Of a stretch of 64,000 nt of DNA, positions 18,102-29,243 are shown piece by piece. The notes below the pieces were generated by a model. That model saw only the letters and a program-made list of their open reading frames with translations, did no database searches and had not been told where the DNA came from. Each line of letters opens with the position of its first letter. Within the stretch, counting starts at the first letter, position 1. The position numbers were made by a program, and so were the translations under genes. Source of the stretch: Ralstonia wenshanensis (lineage in GTDB: Bacteria > Pseudomonadota > Gammaproteobacteria > Burkholderiales > Burkholderiaceae); NCBI RefSeq assembly GCF_021173085.1, contig NZ_CP076413.1, positions 434,001-498,000 of the forward strand, read 5' to 3'.

Positions 18102-19596
18102 CGACATCATGGCTTTCCAATCGACCGCTTTCGCCACGCGTGTGGCTCCTCTGGGCCGCTTGCGGGTTGCTACCGGCGTGCTGGTCGCGCTGATGGCGGG
18201 GACCACGCTGTCGCCAGCCGTCCACGCGCAGCAGGCGCAATCGGCAAAGAAGAGTGCACCGGTGCGCGGCATCTTCGCCAACCCGGGCTCGTCGCCAAGC
18301 CAGCCGCTGCTGCAGGGCACACTGCCCGAGCCGACGGCTCCGGGTGCGCCGCGCAGCCAACTGGTCGACGAAGTGGTGGCCGTGGTCAACACCGACGTCA
18401 TCACGCGCCGCGAACTGCTGAACCGCGCGGACCTGGTGGAGCGCACGTTCCGCGCACAGAACCGTCCGCTGCCGCCGCGCGCCGATATGCTCGGTGAAGT
18501 GCTTGAGCAGCTGATCCTGGAGCGCGTGCAGGCGCAGAGCGCCAAGGAAAGCGGCATCCGCGTGTCCGACGCCGATGTGGATCGTGCCGTGGAAAGCGTG
18601 GCCCAGCGCAACAACCTGTCCGTGCCGCAGCTCAAGAGCAAGCTGAAGGATGCCGGCATGACGTACGACAAGTACCGCGACGACCTGCGTCAGGAAATCC
18701 TGTTGGCGCGCCTGCGCGAGCGCGAGGTCGACTCCAAGGTGCAGGTCTACGACGGCGAGATCGACAACTATCTGGCGCAGCAGGGCGGCGGAACGGCCCC
18801 GGCTGGCGAGCAGCAATACAACGTCGCGCAGATTCTCGTGCCGGTCGCGGAAGGCGCCACGGATGCGGAGAAGGCTGCAGCGCGCACCAAGGCCGAAAGC
18901 CTGCTCAAGCAGGCGCAGGGCGGCGCGGATTTCGCCAAGCTGGCGCGCGACAATTCGGGTGCGCAGGATGCCTCGCAAGGCGGCGAGCTTGGGCTGCGCC
19001 CGATCGGTCGCCTGCCGGCTGTGTTCGCCAACGCCGTGGTCGACATGAAGGCGGGCCAAGTGGCGAGCCAAGTGGTCGAAAGCCCGGCCGGCTATCACGT
19101 GATCAAGCTGTTGGAGAAGCGCGCACCGAGCACCGCAATTGCCGCCAAGGTGCAGCAGACGCAAGTGCGCCACATCCTGATCAAGACCGGTCCGACGATG
19201 TCTGCGGACGACGCGCGCCGCCAGTTGGCAGGCCTGCGTGACCGCATCGTCCACGGCTATGACTTTGGCGATGCGGCGCGCCGGTATTCGCAGGACGGTT
19301 CGGCCGGTGCAGGTGGCGAGCTGGGCTGGGTGTCGCCGGGCCAGCTGGTGCCGGAGTTCGAGCAGGCGATGAACCAGCTCAAGCCGGGTGAGGTGTCGCA
19401 GCCTGTGCAGAGCCAGTTCGGTGTGCACCTGATCCAGGTGGAAGGCCGCCGCGAGGCAGAAGTGTCGGGAGACCGCGAGCGCGACTACGCACGCTCGGTG
19501 ATCCGCGAGAAGAAGGTGCAGGCCGCCTATGAGGATTGGCTGCGTGAGCTGCGCGACTCAGCGCACGTGGAATACCGCGTGAACCGCCAGCAGTAA
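18094..19596 (+). CDS. surA: Periplasmic chaperone/peptidyl-prolyl isomerase SurA
   Basis: Escorts outer-membrane proteins, LptD among its main clients, through the periplasm. The product is 500 aa. The signal peptide ends near SPAVHAQQ (about residue 45). The N-terminal chaperone domain (about 85-245, starting VDEVVAVVNTDVITRREL) is followed by two parvulin domains, marked VAQILVPV...GGELGLRPIG and VRHILIKTG...GGELGWVSPG. The ATG lies inside the lptD end. A second ATG at 18109 gives a five-residue-shorter product. The mature N-terminus is longer than in E. coli. Confidence 0.95.
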   Translation: MNNDIMAFQSTAFATRVAPLGRLRVATGVLVALMAGTTLSPAVHAQQAQSAKKSAPVRGIFANPGSSPSQPLLQGTLPEPTAPGAPRSQLVDEVVAVVNTDVITRRELLNRADLVERTFRAQNRPLPPRADMLGEVLEQLILERVQAQSAKESGIRVSDADVDRAVESVAQRNNLSVPQLKSKLKDAGMTYDKYRDDLRQEILLARLREREVDSKVQVYDGEIDNYLAQQGGGTAPAGEQQYNVAQILVPVAEGATDAEKAAARTKAESLLKQAQGGADFAKLARDNSGAQDASQGGELGLRPIGRLPAVFANAVVDMKAGQVASQVVESPAGYHVIKLLEKRAPSTAIAAKVQQTQVRHILIKTGPTMSADDARRQLAGLRDRIVHGYDFGDAARRYSQDGSAGAGGELGWVSPGQLVPEFEQAMNQLKPGEVSQPVQSQFGVHLIQVEGRREAEVSGDRERDYARSVIREKKVQAAYEDWLRELRDSAHVEYRVNRQQ

Positions 19597-19617
19597 GCTA
19601 CGGATATCCGCATCGCT

Positions 19618-19641
19618 CACGGCCGCCTGCGGGCGGCCGTG
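19618..19641 (+). terminator. Perfect hairpin between surA and pdxA
   Basis: CACGGCCGCC pairs with GGCGGCCGTG around TGCG, a perfect 10-bp stem, followed by GCGTTTCT. The T-tract is weak, so it may be an attenuator or an mRNA-stabilising structure rather than a full stop before pdxA. Confidence 0.5.
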
Positions 19642-19683
19642 GCGTTTCTAGATCGACCGGAAACCATCGCAGGAAAGCGCTGC

Positions 19684-20700
19684 ATGTTGAACATTGCCAT
19701 CACCACCGGCGAGCCCGCCGGTATCGGTCCCGACATCACCGTGGCTGCGTTGCTGCACCTGGCGCGGCAGGCCTCGCCGCGTTACGCCGATGTGCAGTGG
19801 CATGTGATTGGCGATGCGGCATTGCTGCAGGCGCGCGCTGACGCGATCGGGCAGGGCGATTTCTGGCGCGTTGCGTCCACGGCGCTGACCATTGTGGAGC
19901 GCCCGCTGGGTGCGCCGGTGCGCGCTGGCGTGCTCGATGCCGCCAACGGCCGCTATGTGCTGAACCTGCTCGATGCCGCCATCGACGGCTGCCAGATTGG
20001 CACGGTGGACGGCGTCCGCTACGACGCGATTGTCACGGCGCCGGTGCAGAAGAGCACGATCAACGACGCAGGGGTGCCGTTTACCGGCCATACCGAATAC
20101 CTGGCGGAGCGCAGCCACACGCCGCGCGTGGTGATGATGCTCGCTGGCCCGCAGCCGGCGCACGATAACGCCATGCTGCGTGTGGCACTGGCGACGACGC
20201 ACTTGCCGCTGCGCGAGGTGCCGGACGCCATCACGCCCACGGTGCTTGATGAAACGCTGGACATCGTGCAGCGTGATCTGCATACGCGCTTCGGCTTGGC
20301 CGCACCGCGCATCCTCGTGACGGGGTTGAATCCGCATGCGGGTGAATCAGGTCACCTTGGCCGCGAAGAGATCGAGGTGATCGAGCCCGCCATCGCGCGT
20401 GCGCGTGCGCGCGGAATCGACGCGCGCGGTCCGTATCCTGCCGATACGCTGTTCCAGCCGCGCCTTCTGGCTGACGCCGATTGCGTGCTGGCGATGTACC
20501 ACGACCAAGGCTTGGCGCCGCTCAAGTACGGCACCTTCGGGCACGGCGTGAACATCACGCTGGGCCTGCCGTTCGTGCGCACGTCGGTAGACCACGGCAC
20601 GGCGCTGGACTTGGCAGGCACGGGCCGCGCCGAGTTCGGCAGCATGATCGAGGCGATCGATACCGCCATCGCCATGGCGCGGCACACGGCGCGTTCCTGA
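19684..20700 (+). CDS. pdxA: 4-hydroxythreonine-4-phosphate dehydrogenase PdxA
   Basis: NAD-dependent step of pyridoxal-5-phosphate synthesis. The product is 338 aa from the ATG at 19684, preceded by AGGAAAG; an upstream in-frame start overlaps the hairpin and is unlikely. Visible motifs are [12 protein letters not shown] at the N-terminus, [11 protein letters not shown], a metal His in FTGHTEYLA, and [14 protein letters not shown]. The order lptD-surA-pdxA-rsmA is conserved in many proteobacteria. Confidence 0.97.
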   Translation: MLNIAITTGEPAGIGPDITVAALLHLARQASPRYADVQWHVIGDAALLQARADAIGQGDFWRVASTALTIVERPLGAPVRAGVLDAANGRYVLNLLDAAIDGCQIGTVDGVRYDAIVTAPVQKSTINDAGVPFTGHTEYLAERSHTPRVVMMLAGPQPAHDNAMLRVALATTHLPLREVPDAITPTVLDETLDIVQRDLHTRFGLAAPRILVTGLNPHAGESGHLGREEIEVIEPAIARARARGIDARGPYPADTLFQPRLLADADCVLAMYHDQGLAPLKYGTFGHGVNITLGLPFVRTSVDHGTALDLAGTGRAEFGSMIEAIDTAIAMARHTARS

Positions 20701-20731
20701 GTTTCTTCACCTTTTCGATTTCGAGTTCGCA

Positions 20732-21577
20732 ATGGCACGATCCACGACCGGCGTTCACCAGGGGCACCAGGCCCGCAAGCGCTTCGGCCAGAACTTCCTG
20801 GTCGATGACGGCGTGATCCACGCCATCGTTGCCGCCATCGATCCCAAGCCCGACGATGTGCTCGTCGAAATCGGCCCGGGCCTGGGCGCACTCACCGTGC
20901 CGCTCATGGAGCGTGTGCGCACGCTGCAGGTGGTCGAGCTGGACCGCGATCTGGTTGCGCGCTTGCAGAAGCGTTTCGGCGATCGGCTGATCGTGCATGC
21001 AGGTGATGCACTCGCGTTTGATTTCGGATCGCTGGTGGAGGCGGGCCGGCCGCTGCGCATCGTCGGCAACCTGCCGTACAACATCTCGAGCCCGCTGCTG
21101 TTCCATCTGGCCACGTTTGCCGACCGCGTGCGCGATCAGCATTTCATGCTGCAGAAAGAGGTGGTCGACCGCATGGTGGCCGCGCCGGGTAGCAAGGCGT
21201 TCAGCCGGCTTTCGGTGATGCTGCAGGTGCGGTACTACATGGAGCTGGTGCTGGATGTGCCGCCGGGTTCGTTCAACCCGCCGCCCAAGGTGGATTCGGC
21301 GGTGGTGCGGATGATTCCCTGGCCGGCCGATAAATCGCCGTATGCGCCGGTCGATATGCGCGCGCTAGGCACGGTGGTGACGATGGCGTTTTCGCAGCGG
21401 CGCAAGGTGTTGCGCAACACGCTGGGCGCGCTGCGCGACGTGATCGATTTCGAAGCGCTTGGCTTTGACCTGGGCCGTCGCGCGGAAGAAGTGCCGGTGG
21501 AAGACTTCGTGGCGGTGGCGAACGCGCTGCCGGCCAACCGAATCGCCGGCAGCGTTTCCGAGCTTAGCGAAGATTGA
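20732..21577 (+). CDS. rsmA: 16S rRNA (adenine1518/1519-N6)-dimethyltransferase RsmA (KsgA)
   Basis: Dimethylates two adjacent adenines in helix 45 of 16S rRNA during small-subunit maturation. The product is 281 aa. Motifs seen are [11 protein letters not shown], the SAM loop [10 protein letters not shown], the acidic VVELDRDL and the catalytic [12 protein letters not shown]. Its end overlaps the end of the convergent EamA gene by 14 nt. Confidence 0.97.
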   Translation: MARSTTGVHQGHQARKRFGQNFLVDDGVIHAIVAAIDPKPDDVLVEIGPGLGALTVPLMERVRTLQVVELDRDLVARLQKRFGDRLIVHAGDALAFDFGSLVEAGRPLRIVGNLPYNISSPLLFHLATFADRVRDQHFMLQKEVVDRMVAAPGSKAFSRLSVMLQVRYYMELVLDVPPGSFNPPPKVDSAVVRMIPWPADKSPYAPVDMRALGTVVTMAFSQRRKVLRNTLGALRDVIDFEALGFDLGRRAEEVPVEDFVAVANALPANRIAGSVSELSED

Positions 21578-22469
21578 CGAGCAGGATGCCCGACAGCACG
21601 AGCGCCGCGGCCAGCGCAAACCGCAGGCCCACCGGTTCGTGCAACAGCAGCACACCAAACGCCACGCCAAACAGCGGCGTCAGGAACGAGAACACTGATA
21701 GCCGCGACGCCAGGTAGCGGCGCAGTAGCCAGAACCACGTCAGGTAACTGGCGAATGCGATCAGCACAGACTGGTAAGCGAGGCTCGCCAGCGCCGTGGG
21801 CGTGAGGTTCGCGGTAAAGACCTGCCCGGTGCCGGCGGCCATCAACAGCAGCAACACGGCGGAAACAGCCAATTGGTACAGCAGCGTCTTCGCCGCCGGG
21901 GCTTCGGAGAGCTTGCTTGCGCGCACGACGATGGTCGTCGCGCCCCATAACGCGCCTGCTGCCACGCCCAGCGCGTCACCCAATGAGGTTGATGGCCCGG
22001 CTGCCGGGTGCAGGACGCCGTCGGCAAACGCCAGCACGATCCCCCCAAACGCAATGCCGATGCCGGTCCACTGGCGCGGGCGCAGGTGCTCGCCCGGGAC
22101 AAAGAAGTGCAGGCCGAGCGCGGTGAAGATTGGTGCGGTGTAGAGGAACACCGCCATGCGCGAGGCAGTCGTGTAGCCCAGACCGATGAAGATGCACAGG
22201 AACTCGACGCCGAAGAGCACACCGGCCATCAGGCCGCCGGCCAGCGTGCCGTCACGCAACGAGAGGCACGTGCCGCGCCACAGCGCAAATGCGAATACCA
22301 GGACCGACGCGATGGCCGAGCGCACGCCGGCTTGCATGACGGGGCCCACGTCATGCGCAGCCACCTTGATGGCGACCTGCTGAAAGCCCCAGCACATGCA
22401 CAACACCACCATCAGGCCGATGGCGGTGCCGTCCAGCGGCCGGCGGATGGCGTCAGTGGCGGTTGCCAT
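21564..22469 (-). CDS. EamA/DMT-family transporter
   Basis: Predicted ten-helix inner-membrane metabolite exporter of 301 aa. Two EamA repeats are visible, one starting [19 protein letters not shown] and the second from about residue 150 ([18 protein letters not shown]). The substrate cannot be predicted. The ATG at 22467-22469 lies inside the end of gloA (17-nt overlap), so the two are probably co-transcribed. Confidence 0.88.
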   Translation of the reverse strand: MATATDAIRRPLDGTAIGLMVVLCMCWGFQQVAIKVAAHDVGPVMQAGVRSAIASVLVFAFALWRGTCLSLRDGTLAGGLMAGVLFGVEFLCIFIGLGYTTASRMAVFLYTAPIFTALGLHFFVPGEHLRPRQWTGIGIAFGGIVLAFADGVLHPAAGPSTSLGDALGVAAGALWGATTIVVRASKLSEAPAAKTLLYQLAVSAVLLLLMAAGTGQVFTANLTPTALASLAYQSVLIAFASYLTWFWLLRRYLASRLSVFSFLTPLFGVAFGVLLLHEPVGLRFALAAALVLSGILLVNLR

Positions 22470-22860
22470 CGGGCATCGAGCGCGCCTGGATCAGCTCGAT
22501 CTTGTAGCCGTCCGGATCTTCCACAAACGCGATGATGGTGCTGCCGCCCTTGACCGGGCCGGCTTCGCGCGTGACCTTGCCGCCCGCGTTGCGGATCTGG
22601 TCGCAGGCTTGCGCGGCATTGTCGACCTCGATTGCCAGGTGGCCGAACGCCGAGCCCAGATCGTATTCGCTGACGCCGTAGTTGTAGGTCAGCTCGATGA
22701 CCGTGTTACCGGCCTCCGGGCCGTAGCCGACGAACGCGAGGGAGTATTTGTATTCCGGGTTATCACTGGTGCGCAGCAGCTGCATGCCGAGCACCTTGGT
22801 GTAGAAGTCGATCGATCGCTGCATGTCGCCGACGCGCAGCATGGTGTGGAGCATTCGCAT
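22453..22860 (-). CDS. gloA: Lactoylglutathione lyase (glyoxalase I)
   Basis: Metalloenzyme that isomerises the methylglyoxal-glutathione hemithioacetal. The product is 135 aa, the same length as the E. coli enzyme. It starts [19 protein letters not shown], with metal ligands in the His of LHTMLRV, Glu of VIELTYNYG, His of GHLAIEV and Glu of YKIELIQ. I rejected a longer upstream start because the family begins at this Met. It overlaps the EamA gene. Confidence 0.97.
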   Translation of the reverse strand: MRMLHTMLRVGDMQRSIDFYTKVLGMQLLRTSDNPEYKYSLAFVGYGPEAGNTVIELTYNYGVSEYDLGSAFGHLAIEVDNAAQACDQIRNAGGKVTREAGPVKGGSTIIAFVEDPDGYKIELIQARSMPDGNRH

Positions 22861-22953
22861 GGGATTTCCTTCCTGGGGGACTGCGGAAGGCCATATTGTA
22901 GGAGGGTGTGGCGGAGCCTGCAGGCGAGGATTTTTCTGCCGCCGCATCCCTCA

Positions 22954-22970
22954 CACGCCGTTGCGGCGTG
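22954..22970 (-). other. Short perfect hairpin after the metallopeptidase gene
   Basis: CACGCCG and CGGCGTG pair around TTG, just 3' of the metallopeptidase stop (minus strand). No T-run follows directly, so this is at most a weak terminator or an mRNA 3'-end structure. Confidence 0.35.
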
Positions 22971-22981
22971 GGCGAGGCGAA

Positions 22982-23857
22982 TCAGAACGCCGGCAAGTAT
23001 TCCGGTGGATGCGAGCGCAGTTGCTCCCGGGCCTCACGAAACTCAGGAAAGATCGACTCCACCGTATCCCAGAAGCGCGGGCTGTGGTTCATTTCCTTGA
23101 GGTGCGCGAGCTCATGCGCAACCACGTAGTCGATCAAGCTCAGCGGGAAATGCACCAGGCGCCAGTTCAGACGGATCTTGCCGTCGGCGGTGCAGCTTCC
23201 CCACCGCGTGGCAGCTGAAGACAACGCATACGCGCTGTGCCGCACACCCAGGCGCTCGGCATACACCTCAAGTCGTTCGCCGAAGAGGCGTCGCGCCTGC
23301 GTCTGCAGCCAGCCTTGTACGCGGTCCTTGATCTGCTGCTCGGTGGTGCTGGGCGGCAGGCCCAGGTGCAGCATGCTGGTGTCGGCATCGAACATCAACG
23401 CGCCGATCGGCGACTCCAGCTTGAGCGTGATCGTTTTGCCGAGGAACGGCAGCCCGGCGCCGTCCTGCCACTCCATGGGCGGCAGCATGCGGCGTGCTGC
23501 GTTCGCGCGCCATTCGGCCAGCTTGGCGAAGATCCACTTCTGCTTTTCGGCGATGGCGTGTTCGATCTCGGCGAGTGTGACCCAGCGCGGTGCCGTGATC
23601 GACAAGCCGCGATCATCGATGACAAAGCCGATGGTGCGCCGCGACGAACGCTTGAGGTTATAGATCAGCGCACGCTCGCCCAGCGTCAGGCGGCGCTGAT
23701 TGGGGCCGAGCGGTGCGGTGGAAAAGTCGAGTGCGGGCGGTGCGAGGAGGGGCGCGTCAGGCTGCGATGGCGACGGGGCTTCGGGCGCGAGCAGCGGCAG
23801 CTCGAGCTGGACGCTGTCGGCGGTGGTGGGCGAAGTCGGTGGGCGCAGCAGTTTCAT
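22982..23857 (-). CDS. YgjP-type zinc metallopeptidase (M48-like, DUF45)
   Basis: Predicted zinc-dependent peptidase of 291 aa. The C-terminal half carries HELAHLKEMNHSPRFW, the HExxH motif plus a downstream His typical of the YgjP-like family. The first 65 or so residues are Pro/Ala-rich and probably disordered. Cellular role and substrate are unknown. It overlaps the plsC stop by 4 nt, which places it in the corC-lnt-glyQS-gmhB-plsC run. Confidence 0.88.
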   Translation of the reverse strand: MKLLRPPTSPTTADSVQLELPLLAPEAPSPSQPDAPLLAPPALDFSTAPLGPNQRRLTLGERALIYNLKRSSRRTIGFVIDDRGLSITAPRWVTLAEIEHAIAEKQKWIFAKLAEWRANAARRMLPPMEWQDGAGLPFLGKTITLKLESPIGALMFDADTSMLHLGLPPSTTEQQIKDRVQGWLQTQARRLFGERLEVYAERLGVRHSAYALSSAATRWGSCTADGKIRLNWRLVHFPLSLIDYVVAHELAHLKEMNHSPRFWDTVESIFPEFREAREQLRSHPPEYLPAF

Positions 23858-24606
23858 GCGTGCTCGCGGTAGCTATCGGCGTCGATTCTACGCATTTCTG
23901 CTTCGATCCACGCTTCGACTTCGCGGTTGAGTTCATCGCTGGTCTTGCCGGCGCTCGATATGGCTGGCCCGACCGACAGCGTGATCAAGCCCGGGTGCTT
24001 CAGGAACGAATTGCGCGGCCACACGCGGCCGGAGTTGTGCGCGATGGGGATGACCCATGCGCCGGTATCCACGGCAAAGCGCGCACCGCCGCTCTTGTAG
24101 CGCGGCTTCGGGTCGCCGGAGCGTGTGCGCGTGCCTTCGGGAAACATGATCACCCATGCGCCATCGGCCAAGCGCTCCTTACCCTGGCGCGCAACGGAAG
24201 CGAACGCATTGGCGCCGTCCTTGCGGTTGATGTGCACCATCTTGAGCATGCCGAGTGCCCATCCGAAGAACGGCACATACAGCAGCTCGCGCTTGAACAC
24301 GTAGCACAGCGGGCGCGGCATGGTCGCAACATAGGCCATGGTTTCCCACGCCGACTGATGCTTGGAAAGCAGCACCACCTGCTTGTTGGTGGCGACGGCT
24401 TCCTCGATGTTCTCCCAGCCCTGGTATTGCCAGCGGATGCCGAGCAGCCCGCGCGCCATCCAGATGGCGGACTTCGTCCAGCCGGACACCATCCAGAAAC
24501 GGCGGTGCGGGTTCATGAACGGAAAGACGATGAAGCAGGCCACCGCGTAAATCGGTGTCCAGACGATCAAGAAGACCAGGTACAGCAGCGAACGGATAAA
24601 AGTCAT
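23854..24606 (-). CDS. plsC: 1-acyl-sn-glycerol-3-phosphate acyltransferase
   Basis: Membrane acyltransferase that makes phosphatidic acid from lysophosphatidic acid. The product is 250 aa from the ATG at 24604-24606. The first 35 residues are hydrophobic (SLLYLVFLIVWTPIYAVA). Motif I appears as SKHQSAWET, with Glu in place of the usual Asp of HX4D, which some PlsC relatives share. Motif III is FPEGTRTRSG. A longer upstream reading is low-complexity and overlaps gmhB, so I rejected it. Confidence 0.93.
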   Translation of the reverse strand: MTFIRSLLYLVFLIVWTPIYAVACFIVFPFMNPHRRFWMVSGWTKSAIWMARGLLGIRWQYQGWENIEEAVATNKQVVLLSKHQSAWETMAYVATMPRPLCYVFKRELLYVPFFGWALGMLKMVHINRKDGANAFASVARQGKERLADGAWVIMFPEGTRTRSGDPKPRYKSGGARFAVDTGAWVIPIAHNSGRVWPRNSFLKHPGLITLSVGPAISSAGKTSDELNREVEAWIEAEMRRIDADSYREHA

Positions 24607-24628
24607 CGGGGGCGCATTGGGGGCGAAT

Positions 24629-25207
24629 TCAAGGGGCGCGCGTGGGCGTGCCCTGGGGCGCAGGGGACAGCAGCGCACGCGCAAACGCACGCAGGTCCTC
24701 ATGAATCTGGGTGCCCGGGGGCAGGTCTCCGGCATCGCGGGTCTTGGCGCCCTTGCCGGTCAGTACGAGGTGAGGAACGGCGCCGACTTCGACGCCGGCT
24801 TGCAGGTCACGCAGCGAGTCACCGACCACCGGCACGCCCGTGAGGTCCATGTCGAACCGGCGAGCGATCTCGCGAAGCATGCCGGACTTGGGCTTGCGGC
24901 ACTCGCACGCATCGGCGGCGGTGTGCGGGCAGAAGAAGACGGCATCGACGCGCCCGCCGTAGGTGGCGAGCGCCTTGTACATCTTCTCGTGCATGGCGTT
25001 GAGCGCGGCGGCCTCGAACAGGCCGCGCCCGATGCCCGACTGGTTGGTTGCCACCACCACCTGGTAGCCGGCCTGGTTCAGCTCGGCAATGGCTTCCAGG
25101 CTGCCGTCGAGGGCAATCCATTCGTCTGGCGACTTGATGAACTGGTCGCTGTCACGGTTGATGACGCCATCGCGGTCGAGGATCACCAGTTTGGGAACAT
25201 GGGGCAT
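24629..25207 (-). CDS. gmhB: D-glycero-beta-D-manno-heptose-1,7-bisphosphate 7-phosphatase
   Basis: HAD phosphatase in ADP-heptose synthesis for the LPS inner core. The product is 192 aa. The HAD nucleophile motif is ILDRDGVIN, ATNQSGIGRG is motif II, and the zinc-binding loop is CPHTAADACECRKPKSGM. It sits between glyS and plsC in the betaproteobacterial order. Confidence 0.95.
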   Translation of the reverse strand: MPHVPKLVILDRDGVINRDSDQFIKSPDEWIALDGSLEAIAELNQAGYQVVVATNQSGIGRGLFEAAALNAMHEKMYKALATYGGRVDAVFFCPHTAADACECRKPKSGMLREIARRFDMDLTGVPVVGDSLRDLQAGVEVGAVPHLVLTGKGAKTRDAGDLPPGTQIHEDLRAFARALLSPAPQGTPTRAP

Positions 25208-25238
25208 GGTGGGCTCCGAACGGTGCTTGGGGTGCCGA

Positions 25239-27332
25239 TCAGGCGGCCAGCTTGGAGATGTCCGCGACGCGGTTCATCAAGCCGTGCAGTTCACCCAGCA
25301 GCGCGAGGCGGTTGTCGCGCAGCGTGGTGTCCTCGGCCATCACCATCACGCCGTCAAAGAAGGTGTCGACTGCTTCGCGCAGGCCAGCCAGCGTCTTGAG
25401 CGCGGTGGTGAAGTCGCCGCGTGCGAAGGCATCGTGTACCTGCGGCTCCGACGAGGCCACGGCCTGGTGCAGTGCGCGCTCGGCGTCTTCCTTGAGCAGT
25501 TGCGGCTGCACTGCACCGATGGCCACGTCGGTCTTCTTCAGGATGTTGGTGATGCGCTTGTTGGCGGCGGCCAGCGCTTCGGCCTGCGGCAGGGCAGCAA
25601 AGGCGCGTACGGCTTCGAGGCGCGCGACGATGTCGTCCAGGCGCTGCGGGCGCTGGCTGACCACGGCTTCCACCTCGTTGGTGCTGTAGCCCTTGTCCTT
25701 CAGGTAGCCGCGCAGGCGGTCGTACAGGAAGTCGGTGATGGCGGCCAAGTCCGGCTTGACGGCCGCGATGCCGTCGAAACTGGCGGCAGCAATCTGCAGC
25801 GCATCCGCGATCGTGAGCACGAGCGGCTTCTCGATCAGCATGCGCAGGATGCCCAGCGCGTGGCGGCGCAGTGCGAACGGGTCTTTCTCGCCCGTGGGCT
25901 GCAGGCCGATGCCCCAGATGCCGACCAGCGTTTCCAGCTTGTCGGCCAGCGCCACCACGGTCCCGGTGGCGGTGCTGGGCAGCGCGTCGCCGGCAAAGCG
26001 CGGTTGGTAGTGTTCTGAGCAGGCCAGCGCCACGTCGTCGGGTTCGCCATCGTGGCGGGCGTAGTACGTGCCCATCGTACCCTGCAGTTCAGGGAATTCA
26101 CCCACCATGTCGGTCAGCAGATCGGCCTTGGCCAGCAATGCGCCGCGCGAGGCATGTGCGACATCCGCGCCAAGCTTCTCGGCCAGTTGGCCCGCGATGG
26201 CCTGCAGGCGCGACACACGCTCAAGCTGCGTGCCGATCTTGTTGTGATAGACCACGCGTGAGAGCAGCGGCACGCGGTCGGCCAGCGGCTTCTTCTTGTC
26301 CTGCTCGAAGAAGAAGCGCGCGTCGGCCAGGCGCGGACGCACCACGCGTTCGTTGCCTTGAATGATGGCCTCGGGCGTGCCCGTGGCGATGTTCGAAACG
26401 ATCAGGAAGCGGTTGCGCAGATGGCCCTGTGCATCGGTCAGCGCAAAGTACTTCTGGTTCGTCTGCATGGTCAGGATCAGGCATTCCTGCGGCACGGCGA
26501 GGAACGCTTCCTCGAAGTGGCAGGGGTAGACCACGGGCCATTCGACCAGTGCGTTCACTTCATCCAGCAGCGCTTCGGGCATGACCACCGTATCGGCGCC
26601 GGCGGTCTTGAGCAGCTCGGCGCGGATGGCTTCCTTGCGCTTGCCATAGCCGGCGATGACTTTGCCCTGCGATTCCAGCGTGCTCGCATATGCCGTAGCG
26701 TCTTGGATGACGATCTCGCCGGCCGACAGGAAACGGTGGCCCAGCGTCACGTTGCCCGATTGCAGGCCGAATGCGCTGACGGGGATGATTTCGCTGTCGA
26801 GCAGTGCGATCAGCTTGTGGGCCGGGCGCACGAACTGAACGTTCTCGCCGTTCGGGCGCTGATACGTCATCACCTTCGGGATCGGCAGGTTGGCGATGGT
26901 CTGCGACAGCGCCGTCTGCAGGCCGTCGGCCAGCACGGCGCCGCGCGCGGTATAGCGATAGAACAGCGCTTCGGCCTTGCCGTCAGGCGCGCGCTCGAGC
27001 GATTCGGGGGCGATGGCGTCCACGCCCACGGTCTTGGCCAGCGCAGCCAGCTTCTTGACGAGCGGCGCGGCGGGCTTGCCCTCGGCATCGAAGGCGATGG
27101 TCACGGGCAGCACCTTCTCGCGCAATTCGCGATCAGGCGCGGTGCGGCGCACGCCGGTGATCGATGCGGCCAGGCGGCGCGGCGTGGCAAAACCTTCCAC
27201 GGCGGCGCCCTCTTCGAGCAGGCCTTGCGCCGACAGACCGTCAAACAGGCCGCGCGCAAACGCCTCGCCCAGGCGGGCCAGCGCCTTGGGCGGCAGTTCT
27301 TCGGTCAGCAGTTCGATCAGGAGGGTGGACAT
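25239..27332 (-). CDS. glyS: Glycyl-tRNA synthetase beta subunit
   Basis: Beta subunit of the alpha2-beta2 bacterial glycyl-tRNA synthetase; it contributes tRNA recognition. The product is 697 aa, full length. The N-terminus [22 protein letters not shown] is diagnostic. The C-terminal anticodon-binding region includes YFDR-type and [20 protein letters not shown] segments. It is separated from glyQ by a gene for a secreted protein, unlike the usual adjacent glyQS arrangement. Confidence 0.97.
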   Translation of the reverse strand: MSTLLIELLTEELPPKALARLGEAFARGLFDGLSAQGLLEEGAAVEGFATPRRLAASITGVRRTAPDRELREKVLPVTIAFDAEGKPAAPLVKKLAALAKTVGVDAIAPESLERAPDGKAEALFYRYTARGAVLADGLQTALSQTIANLPIPKVMTYQRPNGENVQFVRPAHKLIALLDSEIIPVSAFGLQSGNVTLGHRFLSAGEIVIQDATAYASTLESQGKVIAGYGKRKEAIRAELLKTAGADTVVMPEALLDEVNALVEWPVVYPCHFEEAFLAVPQECLILTMQTNQKYFALTDAQGHLRNRFLIVSNIATGTPEAIIQGNERVVRPRLADARFFFEQDKKKPLADRVPLLSRVVYHNKIGTQLERVSRLQAIAGQLAEKLGADVAHASRGALLAKADLLTDMVGEFPELQGTMGTYYARHDGEPDDVALACSEHYQPRFAGDALPSTATGTVVALADKLETLVGIWGIGLQPTGEKDPFALRRHALGILRMLIEKPLVLTIADALQIAAASFDGIAAVKPDLAAITDFLYDRLRGYLKDKGYSTNEVEAVVSQRPQRLDDIVARLEAVRAFAALPQAEALAAANKRITNILKKTDVAIGAVQPQLLKEDAERALHQAVASSEPQVHDAFARGDFTTALKTLAGLREAVDTFFDGVMVMAEDTTLRDNRLALLGELHGLMNRVADISKLAA

Positions 27333-27425
27333 AGCGTTTGAATCGGTGACGTCGTTGTTCTGCGCCGCTTGGTGTTCAGATCAGTTGCGGCGGTACGTTG
27401 TGTTGTGCAGCTCAGTATTCAGTGA

Positions 27426-28081
27426 TCAGCAGGGCGAGCCGGGCACGGGTTCCACGCCCGAGAGCAGCCACACGCCGTTCTGCTGCTGGAACTGCAATTG
27501 CGTGCCGGCGCACTGGCCCGGCGGCGGTGGCGGTGCAATCGGCGCGGGCGTGGTGCCGGGCGCGGCAGCATCGCGGCGCAGGAAGCGGGCTGACAGCAAG
27601 CCGCGTCGCGCGTCGTAACGCACCTCTTGCAGCGTGCCGGACACGTTGAATTCCAGACGACTCGGCAATTGCCCCGCCGAGCGGAACACGCGCGCACGGC
27701 GCTGTGCCTTCACGCCCGAGCCTTGCCACTCCACCCACGTGAGCGGGAAGCGCAGGGCCGTTGCATACGTGCGCAGCGGCACGCGATGCCAGCCGAGGTC
27801 ACGCGCGCCGGACAGGTCGCAGGCCATCGTGCGCACCAGGCTCGTCCACTGATCGAGCGACGGCGGAGGCGGTGTCCAGGCCGTGCTCAGCGCTTGCTGC
27901 AGCGGCTTGGAATCGGCCACGCAAAGCTGCGTCAAAGTGTTGGGCACGACGAAAACCTTCTCCGTCGATGCCGCCTTGGACGTGCGATGCCGTGCCGCTT
28001 GTGCAACGCTCGCCGGTAGCGCCAGCGCGGCGATGGACACTGCGGTCAGCAGCGCCAGGCCACGCCGTGCTCGGTTGGCCG

Positions 28082-28085
<4 letters not shown>
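27426..28085 (-). CDS. Secreted protein of unknown function between glyQ and glyS
   Basis: I do not recognise a named family. The product is 219 aa from the ATG at 28083-28085, which overlaps the glyQ stop by 4 nt. A clear signal peptide is present ([20 protein letters not shown], cleavage near residue 31), so it is periplasmic or surface-exposed. The mature part has four cysteines (LCVADS, MACDLS, QCAGTQ and the final Cys), possibly two disulfides. A Pro-rich stretch (IAPPPPPGQ) lies near the end. It is translationally coupled to glyQ, so expression should follow glycyl-tRNA synthetase although the compartment differs. The neighbours lnt, gmhB and plsC suggest an envelope role, which is inference. 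Confidence 0.85.
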
Positions 28086-29068
<983 letters not shown>

Positions 29069-29132
29069 GGTGGAACCCGTTGGTCCGCGGCGGCACGGAA
29101 CGTGCGTTGCACCGCGCGACGGTGGAATGCAG

Positions 29133-29169
29133 CGGCGGGCACGAGAAGCGCCTGGCTCCGTGCCCGCCG
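29133..29169 (-). other. Perfect 11-bp hairpin in the lnt-glyQ spacer
   Basis: CGGCGGGCACG (29133-29143) pairs perfectly with CGTGCCCGCCG (29159-29169) across a 15-nt loop, 65 nt upstream of the glyQ start. On the minus strand the 3' side is not T-rich, so it is not a standard terminator. It could be an mRNA leader structure for glyQS or the 3' end of an lnt transcript. Confidence 0.5.
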
Positions 29170-29243
29170 TAAAACGTTGAATTTTAGCGTTTTTTGTCAG
29201 CGACTCCGGAAAGTGGCTCGAAAGCCCTCCGGACGCTGAACGA

